A stretch of 64,000 nucleotides of DNA from Neodontobutis hainanensis (Eukaryota > Chordata > Actinopteri > Gobiiformes > Odontobutidae). The notes beneath the pieces are model-generated. The model saw only the letters and a list, made by a program, of their open reading frames with translations, was not told the DNA's origin and made no database searches. Shown here piece by piece: positions 37,801 through 50,100 of this stretch (position 1 is the first letter of the stretch; each line of letters starts with the position of its first letter). The stretch spans positions 5,773,001-5,837,000 of the forward strand of contig JALDNG010000048.1 in the NCBI GenBank assembly GCA_024349245.1. Reading direction: 5' to 3'. The translations under genes were made by a program, and so were the position numbers.

Positions 37801-40754
37801 CACTCTGATACTTTTTCTTCAACTAGGGCTATCTTTCTACATTTTCACATATCATGATTGTTTTGCTTCTGGATGCATTTGAATAGACAACCAATCAATC
37901 AAGAACTTGCACACCAAGAAAAGATTGACTGGCATTTTAGGTTAATGGTTAGGATTGGCCCTCAGGATTTCCTTTTAAAAGGAAATAGATTTGGTAAAAA
38001 GAAGGGATCCTAAACTTACAATTCTACACCGAGATGAAAGAAACAGTGTGTAAACAGCCCTAAATGTCATCAATAAAGCGGGTTGACATAATTGTTTTAC
38101 CTCTGTGTGCTGCCTTTGTAGGATTTTAAACACCACTTTGTTTGAGAGCTGGGAGATTGTGGGGCCTTACCCATCCTGGTGGGTCTTCAACCTGCTCCTC
38201 ATCCTGCTGCAGCTGCTTCACTCGTTCTGGTCATACCTCATCGTGAAGACAGCGTGCAGAGCCATCTCCAAAGGAAAGGTGAGTCACAGCATAATCAAGC
38301 TCCTTCAAACATTTCTATTGCTTCTCGCATACACCTATAAATACTGTGGAGTGCCATCAGCAGCCACTTCTGACTCTGCCTCTGTTCTCCATGCTAACGT
38401 ACAACCGTCAAGGTGGGGAAATGGAATCCTCTACACGTAAGTACAGCCTGGAAGGAAGAACAAATGTGTCATTTGGTGCCATCCCTCACGGTCATCTTCT
38501 TTTTTTATAGCAATCCTTAGTGGCGGAATATAGAATTTTATTTTGCATCACCTTGGTTTGCTTTGGCAAGATTGGGAATATGTTGATGTGTACAATTATC
38601 TATACTTGTTATATACTCACCAAAACAAAATATACTCAACACACTTTTTACCCTAATTTTTCATGAGCTGAACTTAAAGTTGTAAAACTTTTTCTATTAA
38701 CACAAAAGGCCAATTTCTCTCAAATATTGTTCACAAATCTGTCCAAATATGTTAGTGAGCACTTTTTTTTGCCGAGATAATCCATCCACCTCACAGGTGT
38801 GGCATGATTATATTCATGATTAATGCACAGGTGTGTCTTAGGCTGGCCACAATAAAAGGCCACTGTAAAATGTGCAGTTTTATCACAGCACAATGCCACA
38901 GATGTTGTCACTGCACTGTGTGAGGCAAATGGTGGTCACACCACATACTGACTGTACCATGCCATGCACATTTTAGAGTAGCCTTTATTGTGGCCAGCCT
39001 AAGACACACCTGTGCAATAATTATGACCTTTAATCAGCATCCTGTTGTGCCACACCTGTGAGATGGATGGATTATCTCCGCAAAGTAGAAGAACACAGAT
39101 TTGGTCAGATTTGAGAACAATATTTGTGTAAATAGACATAGTCTGGTCTCAAATGGTGTTCACAAATGGACTTAAATCAAGTGTTTATTTTTTTTTACAA
39201 GAAGAAATACTGTTAAGTAGTTCGACTGCACATAAAACACTGGGTGTGTTCACACTTGTAGTCCGCTTCATTAAAAATACAAAAATATTTATTTAGTTTG
39301 GTCTGTCAGCAAAAAGCCCCACAGTGCGTTCCCAGCTGGCATTTAAAACTCTGGCCCAAACAAACATTTTTTAGGAAAACACACTAGATGGTGCGGTTAG
39401 ACCAAATACAGATAAGGCATGTTACTATTGCATTTTACCTTCTCCGTGCTCATTGTATTTAGTTGGACAATATTGTTTCGGTTCATTTTATTCACTAAAA
39501 AATTTAACATTATGTAATATTTTTTTTGTTTTTTGCTAAGCTCTACCTGTTTGAACTTGGCTTGCGGTCTGGGGTTCACTCTTTAATCAGACCAAACTAG
39601 AGTTCACTTGGGAGTGCTCCAAGACCTTTTTGAAGGGGTCTTATAAACTGAAACAATTAAAACAAGTAAAAATATAGAAAGAAAAGAGTGGGAATAAATA
39701 TAACACAATCATATAAACAGTAATGTGAAGTATATGAAAAATGTAAAAAAAAATATACAATCACAATATACACTGTGAATTGAATAAAAAGGTGCATTAA
39801 AACTGGAGAGGCCATGATTGGGTCTGGAATTACCTGTTTCAAGTGTCATTAAAAATCATAAATTATCTGAAATATAGGGGAAAAGGCCATATCATTTAGC
39901 CTTAGCTTGCACCAAACACTAACAAGGCATTTGGGCTCTGCTTTTTTATTTTTTTATTATTATTATTACAACAGTTGTCACTCTTTTTTCTCGTTTAAAC
40001 CTAGTCATATGATTTTAGCGTTGCAGCGTGTGGGATTTTTCAAATTTTTATCTGATCAGACGTCTGTAGTCAGTGTGGGATTCACATTTCAATAACAATA
40101 TGCCTAGAATTTTTTGGCAGTGGACTGAGACACACTTTTTTGAAAAGTCTCTGATTGCAGAATGTTTGGTGCACACTAGGGTTCTTATGTCAGCATTCAC
40201 ACATTCATTTTAAACACACTCTAAGTCTACCTAGGTCTGCAGGTTATTATTTTAGCAAGGGATTTGTTACTAGTTTACTGTGCTCAAGCAATAGCAGAAT
40301 TACACAAGCATAAAGTACGTAAGTTAGATTTTTACAGACAAAAGCGTGGTTTAACTTCTACAAAATTGCATTCTAATTTCTGTGATATTTTGCCGTAAAG
40401 CCAATTTCTTCACATTTCTCTTTCTTTTCTGGTTTCAATTCTTCTGGCTGATTGATAGCATTTCCTGTTGACAGCTAAAAGCCCATTTGTTACACTGTCA
40501 TGCATGGCCGCCGCACATAATGACTGATGAGAGATTGTAATGAGAACGCTTTCATCATCTATAATTTATTTTTTGTATGTGTTGTGCTGCAGGTGTCTAA
40601 AGACGACCGCAGCGACATTGAGTCTAGCTCGGACGAAGACGACAGCCCTCCGCCGTCCAATCAGAAACACCACAGCAGCACTACCAACGGCACCAACAAA
40701 ACCCACGGGACCAACGGTTACCTGACGGGGGCGCTGTATCCCATCGAACACTGA
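19864..40754 (+). CDS. cers6: ceramide synthase 6, 10 exons, 387 aa
   Basis: Acylates sphingoid bases to (dihydro)ceramide in the ER membrane; CerS6 prefers C14-C16 acyl-CoA (family knowledge). Exons: 19864-20033, 21064-21169, 21259-21389, 28929-28986, 31833-31883, 31971-32063, 35122-35250, 35963-36069, 38122-38278, 40593-40754; sum 1164 nt, in frame. Start MSGILAWFWNERFW matches the conserved CerS5/6 N-terminus, with an N-glycosylation sequon NVT at 18-20. TM1 is at about 38-56. The Hox-like domain contains LDWDVRTIQRWFRQRRNQ. The TLC domain follows from ESMWRFTFYLY; its Lag1 motif spans about 209-251, with the catalytic HH (211-212) and HDAAD (238-242). The C-terminus VSKDDRSDIESSSDEDD is the acidic serine-rich tail known as a CK2 target in this family. 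Length is close to human CERS6 (384). Intron 3 requires a GC donor (21390). CerS6 rather than CerS5 by sequence and by its place between stk39 and nostrin. Confidence 0.97.
24905..25086 (+). repeat. fish LINE/RTE-type 3' tail fragment
   Basis: Contains AGGAAGGGCATCTAGC and ends TGTGGCGACCCCTGAAGGGA followed by GCAGCC and AAAAG, the familiar end of a dispersed fish repeat (recalled). No coding remnant. Confidence 0.6.
25260..25420 (-). repeat. dispersed tRNA-like repeat fragment (reverse orientation)
   Basis: The complement contains the phrases for 'start of bold text' type fish repeats: GTGTTACCATGGGTTCTCTC, CGGGTACTCCGGCTTCCTCC and CAGGGGCTCC-like end. Similar sequence recurs in this window at 34050-34240 (same orientation) and 34345-34530 (opposite). 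Confidence 0.5.
25740..26665 (+). mobile_element. degenerate Tc1/mariner-like element
   Basis: The plus strand carries a broken Tc1-type transposase: an N-terminal HTH remnant (RKVIELYKTGKN, then ISSVQTLIKKWK) from about 25760, and the core from 26202 (KHGGGSLMFWGCVSYKGSG), followed by QHDNNPKHKAK with the second catalytic aspartate at about 26377. The frame ends at 26468 before the third acidic residue, and the N-terminal part contains frameshifts and homopolymer runs (25915-25930, 26121-26136). The 3' end matches that of the 4560-5145 copy. Confidence 0.85.
27755..27900 (+). repeat. tRNA-derived SINE-like fragment
   Basis: Reads CAGTGGCAAAGAGGTTAGCA, CTACCTCACAG.AGGAAGGTC and CTTCGATCCCAGGGTTGG, i.e. 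an A-box-like and a B-box-like (TTCGATCC) pair as in the common fish GTGG..TTAGCAC repeat. It is not a functional tRNA. Confidence 0.6.
28987..31832 (+). other. cers6 intron 4
   Basis: GT-AG intron, AT-rich. No recognisable repeat or coding frame beyond short stop-limited ORFs. Confidence 0.6.
33723..33743. repeat. (TTCA)n microsatellite
   Basis: Five tandem TTCA units in cers6 intron 6. Confidence 0.85.
34050..34240 (-). repeat. dispersed repeat fragment, reverse orientation
   Basis: The complement carries TGGTTCCATACCCAGGCCGG, TCTACATATG and CCGTGTTACCGTAGGTTCTC, the same fish repeat type as 25260-25420. It lies 100 bp from an oppositely oriented fragment at 34345. Confidence 0.5.
34345..34540 (+). 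repeat. dispersed repeat fragment, forward orientation
   Basis: Contains TTTAGCACTTCTACCTCACA, GCAAGAAGG, GTGAATGAATGTCTCTAAAC and TTAGCCCTGTGATTAATTGG, the successive segments of a common fish repeat. Confidence 0.6.
35690..35780 (-). pseudogene. LINE reverse-transcriptase relic
   Basis: The complement of 35713-35741 translates to GVPQGSILGP, the motif B of L2/CR1-type reverse transcriptases (the 14.9-16.1 kb copy has GVPQGSVLGP). Only a few dozen bases on each side are still recognisable. It lies in cers6 intron 7. Confidence 0.7.
36070..38121 (+). other. cers6 intron 8
   Basis: GT-AG intron. AT-rich, with small unrelated ORFs on both strands. No repeat family recognised. Confidence 0.5.
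38279..40592 (+). other. cers6 intron 9
   Basis: GT-AG intron. It contains the foldback element at 38711-39135 and a further possible repeat at 39240-39640 (GTGTTCACACTTG start, AGACCAAACTAGAGTTCACT near the end) typical of dispersed fish elements; the rest is unassigned. Confidence 0.5.
38711..39135. mobile_element. foldback (long inverted repeat) element
   Basis: The left arm at about 38711-38878 and the right arm at about 38965-39135 are inverted copies with small indels. Paired examples are CACAGGTGTGGCA (38796-38808) with TGCCACACCTGTG (39049-39061), and CTTAGGCTGGCCACAATAAA (38837-38856) with its complement at about 38981-39001. The arms are ~165 bp and the loop ~85 bp. No protein-coding capacity, so this is a nonautonomous element. 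Confidence 0.8.
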
Positions 40755-40800
40755 CTTGTGGAGATATCACTGGAGCCATGCTACAGACACCTTTCATCAT

Positions 40801-40826
40801 TGTGTGTGTGTGTGTGAGAGAGAGAG
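40801..40826. repeat. (TG)n(AG)n microsatellite
   Basis: Compound dinucleotide repeat in the cers6 3' UTR, 47 bp after the stop codon. Confidence 0.9.
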
Positions 40827-41078
40827 TATGGGGGAGACATCCACAGCAGTACCTGTCTGGTACTGGATTTACAGTGTTGTGAAATAGTCAATAACATTGA
40901 ACACACTATAGATTTTCTGATTGTAGCAGGTCTTAGTGAAAGCTAAATACAACCTCAGATGAACAACTATATATATATAAAAAAAACATACTCTCAGTGC
41001 CATTATGTTTTTAAAAGAAACATGGGAAAATCTTAGTACCCTTCACATTCAGGAGATTGTGGATCCATTTTTAGCAGC

Positions 41079-41084
41079 AATAAA
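41079..41084 (+). terminator. cers6 polyadenylation signal candidate
   Basis: AATAAA about 330 bp after the cers6 stop codon. Further AATAAA sites occur at 42253-42258 and near 42964, so a longer 3' UTR is possible. Which one is used cannot be decided from sequence. Confidence 0.45.
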
Positions 41085-41451
41085 TTAAAGCTGCAGTGTC
41101 TTATAATGTTCACATTCCTTTTGACAGCGTTGCTTAGGTTCTTGGCCATTGGATTACAAACCACCGTTTCAAGGTCCCTCAGCATTTCATTTGGTTTGAT
41201 TGTTTCCAGTCTTTTGCTTTTGTGAACCTCAATTATGCTTCCAAGTTCTTTCGGGACAAGTGAATCTTTTTGTTGATGTATTGTTTGGTATTTCTTTGAG
41301 CATTAGACAGTCTTATGTCAGTTTCATTTCCAGCGTTATGTGCTTCATTAAGGTTGTGTCCACACATTATCTCCATCGACACAACTGGAACTCTTCTCAC
41401 CACTAGGCAACTAGGTTATGATTAAAAATGTCAGTACCACTGACCAACATT

Positions 41452-41640
41452 TTTTAAAGCAACCCTGTGTAACCTTTAGCCAGCAGAAGGTGCAGATCCC
41501 TCTCTGTGCAACCAATAGATGTATTTCTATCAGCATTGGCAATGTTTGTTAACCAGAGACATTTAAGACGGCAGGTTTGGAAGAAAGAATACATCTTCTA
41601 AAACAGTAGGTCATTTTAGTGTATTTTGTACAAATAGGAC
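41452..41640 (+). repeat. ~190-bp dispersed repeat, copy 1
   Basis: Carries AACCTTTAGCCAGCAGAAGG, GTTTGGAAGAAAGAATACAT and CATTTTAGTGTATTTTGTAC in that order. The same blocks occur in reverse orientation at 46870-47055. Confidence 0.65.
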
Positions 41641-44135
41641 TCTGCTAGGGTCCAGTGTCATTGCCTGTTTTCTTTAGTATATGCGGAGTGCCTCACTCAG
41701 ATAATCTCTTGCCATATGCCACTGGGCTTTTTGGAGGTTTGTCCAGCTGAGGGTACCGTGTCAGTGGGATAGGCATGATTCTACCAATCTCATGTCAAAG
41801 AACCATCTAAATAAATTTGTGTGGATAGGCATTGAGGTTTAATTGTTGTTTGTAATGCCTTGCACATAAAGTGTGTTTGAATTGAGTTCAAAAAACGTAT
41901 ACTGCAGCCTCCATTATTATTTACATTGTTACATAAAAAAACACTGAGCATGTGCAAACTGAGCTGAGACATCACCGCGTTTATTTTCAAAAGGGTGCAT
42001 TCTCGATGACAAATATAGGGCATAAGATCAATGCCTATGTCTTTTCCTCTCGGTATATTGTCTGAATACATACCTGAAAACTGAAGCAGACCTGTAAACT
42101 GCCAAAAATATCTGCTTTTATAACGGTCTGGGCACCTGGTGATAACTTAATATGGTCCTGGTGATTAGCAACACCCGGATGCAACTTACTTTCTTCAAAC
42201 AGTAGGTTCTTAATTTTCCCCCATTCTTTTCATTTTGGCTTTGATTCTGTTCAATAAATAACAGTGCATTGAAAATGTACAGTGTGTACATGTTCTTCTG
42301 AGGTTCGAATAAGATGTGCTACAATTATATCAGAATTCAAAAAGGGGGACTATACTATTTCACCTCACTATAAATCTATGTCAATACAGTTTTCTCATCA
42401 GTTCATCCTATTTTCTTCCATAACTTGTCCACATTTCTCCACGTACTTGCATCAAACTGCACTCAGTGGATCATGAACAGAGTCTTGTCGGTACATCTCA
42501 CTCTGATCAGCCACTTGAAGCATGCTTCAAACATACAGTAGACGGGCGTACTCTGGGTATGTTTTCTTATATTTATGTCTTTGTTATTTATTTTTTTTTT
42601 ATAAATATATTTGCAGATTGTAGTCAAACATCTACTCTATAATCTTAATCGACACATCTGGAGTATTAGCAAAGTGCCGAAAAGCCGGGTTTCCTTTCTA
42701 ATTGCTGCAGCCTCAATGATATGCCAAAAACTGAAGATGACTGACGCACAGACGGATGCTAACGTGTGGAGTTGGCTCACATTTTTTGAATTACATTTCA
42801 CACTTGTACATGAGACGTCACCAACAGTATTACGTGTGCAGACCACATGTGGCTCAATGCTGTATTCCCCATTCAAAGCATCTTAAGTATTCTTGTACAT
42901 TTCCGGTAAGCATTTTATTAAAGGTCATTTCTCCCGTGATGAAGCATGAGTTGTTTGGATTATTTAATAAAAATAAAAAAAACTATGAACATCGCAAAAT
43001 AATCTCATTATCTGTCTCTCTTTGGAAACATGTACAAACTTGTCTGCAGTGTCCTTTTTAAAAGTCAGCCATTAATATTCACCTCCTGATCCTTTGATAT
43101 TGAAACATTTCTCAACACTAGCTGCTGTGTGTAATGGATAATGCATGACTTCAGTTTTTGGTGAAGAATAACTATGTTCACATTGACCTCAAAGTGGGGC
43201 AGGTGAGATCTGACACAGTCATGTCAGTGTGAACAGGACAAACCACACAGAATCCAAATTCTATCTATGGCCCCCTTCAGAACTTGGATTTTAATCCATC
43301 TTCTCTCTTTTTTGAACACGTGTATCAAACCAATGCTACTTTCAAAGCTAAGCATCTGCATTTCTGACTATGACTACCTAGCATCCAGTACACTCTTATA
43401 TTGAGACTTTGTTTTGCTGTCTATAAAGCACCTGCACTAATCTAATATGCATCAAGAACTTTGCTTCCTTAGGGTTCCTGAAAGGTCTTAAAATATTTTG
43501 AATTGCATAAATAAATTGCATTATTACTATGTCTGGATTTTAGTGGCAGGTCTTTGACAAAAAGGCTCGAATAGTATTTGCCGTCACTCCATTTAAAGCT
43601 TTTTGCTTTTGAAACCCTGAACTTTAGTTAAGCATTGATAAAAATATCAATGCTTTTTATTTTTAAATATTATTCTAAAATATTTTTAAACATTCAGCTA
43701 AGACAAACAATGTGAACACTGTGAGAAAAAATCATAAATATAACACAAAATTCACAAATAAATCTGGGTCATTTTTTCTTGCAAAGTTACAGAGCCTGTG
43801 TCTGCAGTTCTTTTGTGTTACACTATTAAATGCTCTTTGAAGTGTACTTTATTTCTGAAGTGACACCAGTCAGTCCACTTCTGTTGACCTTTTTGTGTAC
43901 TGTACACAAAAGATAAGGGCCTGCTTTTGCTTCAGCCTTTTATATGGCTTAATATGTTTTAAACAAAGTGGATTACACCTTCCACTTTCATGGTTGTTGT
44001 ACCAGCTGTCATCTGACTTTTCCTTTGCTCCCTGACAAAACGTTGAGCTGATTTCCGCATGAGTGACTTCACCTTTGCTGGGACTGAACAAAGGTTCAAA
44101 GTCCGAAGTCAACAAACAGCCTCAACGGTCTTAAG

Positions 44136-47100
44136 ATGAAGGACCCAATCAGCACCTGCTGGGTGAGTTTTCCCCATTTTAAATACACACACACATCAGG
44201 GCAGTGCACATTTTCAAACATGTACTGGAAGATGAGGGAACACCGGCCCTGTAAAAGCAAGGTCTCTTTAGAACTTTTAGATCTCAAGGTTAAGATTGTG
44301 ATCACTTTCTCACTAAAAACTCTGTGACTCTATTGCAGTACAACGAACTGTACCAAGATGTGAAGCAGTTTTCCAAAACCGGGGAGTATTTCTGCAAAGA
44401 ACTGATGGCGGTTTTCCAGCAAAGGTAAGCCATTATTCAAATTAGGTTAGGAGCGCTTACAGGTGACCACACTAGGCAAAAAATGTAAAAAATCAAAAAA
44501 AAAGTCTTTAAAAGTCCTCACATTTGTTCTTTCAAATTCACACAGGTTTAGCTCAGTCCAATACAACTTAATTCGAGTTACTGTTTGACTTTCTATGTGC
44601 TTTCTGTTCTAGGGCAGAGCTTGAACTCACCTACGCCAAAGGACTACAAAAACTTGCCGGGAAACTTATCCGGGCGTCCAAAGAAATGACAAACAAGTAA
44701 GTGGCACATTTTGAACAGCTTGTTTTGTGTTTGACATTACATTTTCCACGGGATAAACAGCACGCACTGAGCTGAACTAGTGTGATCAAAACACAGGCAG
44801 CCTATTAGCCCACAGCACTAACCTGCCCCCGGCTTAGTTCCACCTCCAGCGCGTGGTGTCATGTGTCAGATGAGATGTACTCCAGAGCTGACGCCCACAG
44901 GTACTGCCACCTCACATGCACACTGTTCAAAAAAAACAAACATAAAAAATGGGTCAGCTCTGACATAAGAAAGTGAATTGTGCTGTTTCAGGTCATTAGG
45001 GAATGTGTTTCAGCAGGAGGCTACAATGGAGTTACGACAGGTCTTAGAAGAGCAAAACAAGAGGAAGAGGCCTGTATGATGGTCTTTGTTTTGTTTTAAT
45101 CATTGCTCATTGCCAGGATTTATTTACCAAGCTATTCTGTAACTTCATAGCTTGACAGCGCCATTGACAGAACTGGGAAAATGGTAACAGCAAACTGGAC
45201 TGATCAACTTAAGGTAAAGTGTCTTAAGTAGTCATAAATCTGTGTTTGGTAAATATTGCTAAGATTAAAGGCTATACTATGCAAGATATTAATGGTAATC
45301 TGTATAAACAATCAGAAGTCATGTGTGGCTTTTGAATTAGAGTTGTTAATTTTAAAGTTTTGGACTAACTTTTCTGCTGTGAGCTTTGATTGGCTGATGG
45401 CTAAACAGAAAGAAAAAAATCTGAAAAGTTGAAGTGTGTTTAGAGATAATTACCATTATCACAATGTTTTAAAGGGCCACAAGAGTTGAAGAAAACACAC
45501 GTTTACAATAGCATCTAGTTGATATCACTTGCGTTCATATTAATCACAAGACAAATACAGAGTACTGCAATATTTTGTTGTTGCTTTAAATGTGCAATAT
45601 GTAATCCTAAATGATCATGCATTATAACTGCACTAAGTAATGGAAGGTAACACTAATGATGGACATGAACACAAATTTCAAAAAGGCAAAGTCTGGTCTG
45701 TTCAAACTTTAGAAACCACAGGTTCAAACGAAACATGTATTTGTAACAATAGCTATGTCTGGAATTACTTGAATTTTGAAGTCTAATAAATATTACAGCA
45801 ATAAATAAATGTTATCGAGGGAGCTGGATCTTCTTTTTCAGTGATAGGCTGCACAAATAATACTAAGATAAAGCAGCCTTGTGTAACTCTCAGCCCAAGT
45901 CAAAATGATCTACCGATATTTATATTGCACAGATTCATGTCATTAATACACGACAAACTCTACAACCTAATAACTTAATAACAAGACGAAAGCACCAACG
46001 TAAACGTAAACGTAACAGATTTATATGTACATTATATACTTACTATAGCCTATATTAAATGTTAGTTAAGGTGGTCACTGCTTGTTGCTGAGGGATAGAC
46101 AAAATAATTTAAACTCTTTTTTTCTTCTCTCTGTGAAGTCACATTTTGTTAAGCTGAACTGTGGACCTAAAATATCAACAGAGAGGCATAATTCATAATT
46201 CAGACATAAAATAATGGTAACGCTCAGAGGGAGGGGTTTGTAAAACTCTGATAAACTGTAGGCTACATAAACAACCTACTTGTTTGAACAACTGTAAAAT
46301 AACAGCTGAAGATATTGAGCTATGTTGTCTACCTTCCTTTGATCTGAGCCGGCTCTGTGTCCACACGTGAGCGCGCTCCTGCCCATCCCAGAGTCGAAGG
46401 GAGCAGCAGGCAGGGGCGCAACTACCCAGTGCTAGAGGGCTGGCTATGCAGCAACCATTTTGGCGTTATATAGTACTGAGGAAGTACTGGAAAGATTTAG
46501 AAACGCACAAAACACACACCTACATTTAGGAAATACCACAAATACCAAATACCAAAAAAAAAGGTAATTATTATTTTAATTTTTTCTTTATACAATTCCT
46601 TTGGCGCCCCCAAGGTGCTGCGCCGCATATGACGCATACCCCCTTTTTGCGCTCCCCTGGCAGCACCCGACGTGTTGACACTTTGTACAACTTTAAATGT
46701 AGTAAGCGTAAAATAGCATAATAAAAAAGACGTATAAAGGTGGGTTCAGCTTTTATAGGATGTTATGGGACTCACATTGATGAAATAAAACAAAATTTCT
46801 AAATCACGTGCCGGGCAATTAATGGCATGCGATCAATCCACAGTACTTCTGCACTGTACCCCTGTCTGTGTTTGTACAAAATGCACTAAAATGACCCTAC
46901 CGTTTCAGAAGACATGCTTTTTTCTTCCAAACTTCCTAGTTTGAGATAGTTTTTTTTAATAAACTACGTCCATACAATGGCGCCCGCTGTTGTAATATAA
47001 TATAAAAATCTGCACCCTCTACTGGCTAAAGGTTATGCAGGGTGTTTTTAAGTTCTGTGTCCGTTGTTGGCATCAACACTGTGCACATTACATTTTCCTT

Positions 47101-50100
47101 ACTTTTACTACATAAATAACAGTTATGTTTTGTGATAATTATGAAGCGGTTGTGGGTAATATTACACTAGTGGATTCAAAGTAGACATGTGTGTATTATA
47201 TTATTAATTAATAGTACATAACAAATTATTTGAATAAAATCTTGTCATTCGCAGTTAAAGAAGAAACTGTCTGGACTGACCAGAGAACATGAGGCTTTGT
47301 TCAACTTTGTGGAGAACAATAAACGCATTTGTACAGAGAAAGAAAAACAAAAGGTAACTCTTTTATGGCTAATTATATTTACCTCTGGATGTACTATGTA
47401 TGTTGATGCCGATGTATAACACGACTTGGTTTTATAGATGTGCAACAGGCTGACTAAGTCAGCAGAGATACAGGCGCGAGTGGACCAGGAGTATTTCGAC
47501 ATCAACATGGAGGGTTATCAGATGAGACTCAAGTGGGAGAACACGCTGAAGTACTGTTACCAAGTAAAGCAATAAAAGAAAAAGAAAAAAACATGTAGTT
47601 TTATCAGGAAATTTAGTCTTACTTGAAACATTACCTGTCAACTTTTGTCCTATTCCAGTCCCAATACAGTGATGTCCTTTTTTCTCTGCAGATCATACAG
47701 GAGATGGAGAAACAGCGCATTGAGGCGTTGTGCAACATTCTGACCAGATACAGCCTCCACATGTCCAGCTTCGGACAAGCACTCGCACACGTCAGTCGCC
47801 GCTTCAGTCCTCTCACGCACATATATAGATTACAGACCCACATGAAGAAGCCAGTGAGTAAAAGGTGTGCTCTTCTGCCATTTCCAGGGCCAAAGGCAGA
47901 TCGAGCAGACCGTACAGAGAGTGGACATGGACCGAGACATAGAGACACTCCAGACAGAAAACCACATCCCAGCAAACGATAACAAGACAGAGTTTCTGAT
48001 GCTTGATTATTTCGTAAGTCTGCATGTAGTCCATCTCATATTGACAAGTTCAAGCTGGGCAATTTGCAATATATTAATTTACCATAATGTAAGGTAATCT
48101 AATGCTAATGTTGTGGACCAATATTGCCTAAATATATTATAATTATGCGCAGTTGGGGCTACTTTACCAAAGATTTACATTAAAACAACACTATGCAACT
48201 TTTCAGGATGTGTAACCTCTGAGGACGACTGCATTGCTTCAAACTAAGTTGTGTTGATTTGGTGAGATGAGTGTTCTGAGACAGTAGCCTGCCCCACTGT
48301 CGCCTTCTAGCAAGAAGGTCCTGAGTTAGACTCCCAGGAACTTTCTTTTGAGGGGCTGGTATGTCCTCCTCGTGCTCTATGGGGTTTCCTCCTGGTACTC
48401 AGATTTCTCCCACCAACATAAAATAAAACCAAAAACCTGATCAATTACTGGCACAAAATCTGAAGAGGATCCCTGGTCGCTCCATGAGCGGCTGCACACT
48501 GCTCCACAGGATGGGTTAAATACAGAGAATCAATTATAAACTTTTTATACCAGGAACCATAAAATTACAAAATATGTTAGAAGTTGGTTGCCGGAGCGAG
48601 TCATGAGTCAAGGATGAATTAAAAGGCCTTTTGCGGTGCATCAGTGCATCTGTAATAGTTTTCCTACAAACCCACAGTCTGAAAAATTACTGATGTTATA
48701 ACTAACTTTATGGTCAAATACAAGCCCCATTAATCCTGAGGGACAGTTTGTTTTTAGTTTTTTGAGATGACAACACCAGAGAAAACTGTTTTGCTGGTAA
48801 ATCCATCACTTGGAGCCTAATATTTAAATGTTGTTTTACAGGCATTTACGCATATTCTTCATGACACACTCTACTGATCAGTCATCCACGTTTGCTTTGC
48901 ACTCATTCACAATTGTTCTCATTTGCTCACTACCAAAAAATGTGTGACCTAAAGCTGGCAATCAGGGCAAACATGTTTGTGGCTCCTTCAGACTTCAAGA
49001 TCCTATATAGACAATTTACTGTGCTCTTGCTTGTGATTGGATAAAAGAGGACAGTGCATGCGAACGCCCATGTCAGTGATGGATGCTTGAATATATCACA
49101 TCAATAAAAGTGTTTTATTTTATATTGTGCATGCATCAGGAAGAGGACAGCAAATCGCTGATGGGTAAAGACCGGAGAAGAGAGTCCATCAGACTTAAAC
49201 TTCAGCGCCTGGAGGATAGCATAACAAAAGCAAAGAAAGACACTGAAGGCAAGTTAGAAGTCGATGTACACAATAATGCTTACTAGGGCCATAAATGGTC
49301 TTGTTAAAGCAATAGACTGTAGAAAGTAAGGCCATTTTTACTTCACTTTGAATATTCTTATTGCAGGATTACAAAGATTGTTAAAAACATACTCTGAAAA
49401 CCCGTCCTTTTCCAACCAAAAGAACCTTGAGGATACAGAACAGCTGCTGGATGAGGTTAGTAAGAATATATGTTATGTTCCAGGCAGTTTGTTTATGAAT
49501 AGGTCATATTTTAATGAGCATTGGCACTTGTTTTTATCTGCAGACTACACTAAAACTGGATCTGCTGGATGCCACTCATTACAAACTGTCCTTATCTCTG
49601 ACTGAATTAGAAGGAAGACCAAAGTCCGTCCATCGATTTAGCAACAGCATCTTGAAATGGAAAGATAAGGTAAGACAAATTACCTGGGCCACTCTTAGGA
49701 TTTAGATAAGGGCAAACTTCGGAGTTGAAAAAAAAAAAGTTACACGCACTTTTTGAACAACATACTAAATTCTCGGCCTCCCGGTTAAGGACTGTGAGCA
49801 CAGTGTGGTCAGACTGACTCGGCCCGTGAAGCTGAAGAGGTCGTCGTACAGAACCCGGCGGTCACTGAGGGCTTCCATCATTTACAAAGGGCCCCCACCT
49901 GTCGTGACGCAGCGGTCTGCGGAGAAGACAAGTCCCACTACTGCAGCTGTAACCCAAGAGACGCCAACTACAGAGCCTGACAGAGCCATTAATGGAGACG
50001 TACTTCAGACAGAAGATGACAACGGACCTGGTAAAGAATTTTGTAGTTCATAACAATAAAGAAATAACATGAGCATCATTCAGGCAAAAGGTGAATATCA

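Larger units (their letters stand above)
40755..44135 (+). other. cers6 3' UTR and intergenic space to nostrin
   Basis: Holds the cers6 3' UTR with several candidate poly(A) signals and a ~200-bp repeat at 41452-41640. The remainder is AT-rich without coding signal. The 5' UTR and promoter of nostrin should lie in its right end, but no promoter element stands out. Confidence 0.5.
45214..47254 (+). other. nostrin intron 6
   Basis: GT-AG intron of 2 kb with the MITE at 46411-46659 and the repeat at 46870-47055. The remainder is AT-rich and unassigned. Confidence 0.6.

Noticed and set aside
42282..43061. Small plus-strand ORFs downstream of cers6
   Set aside because: They fall in the likely 3' UTR/intergenic region, lack domain similarity and overlap in several frames.
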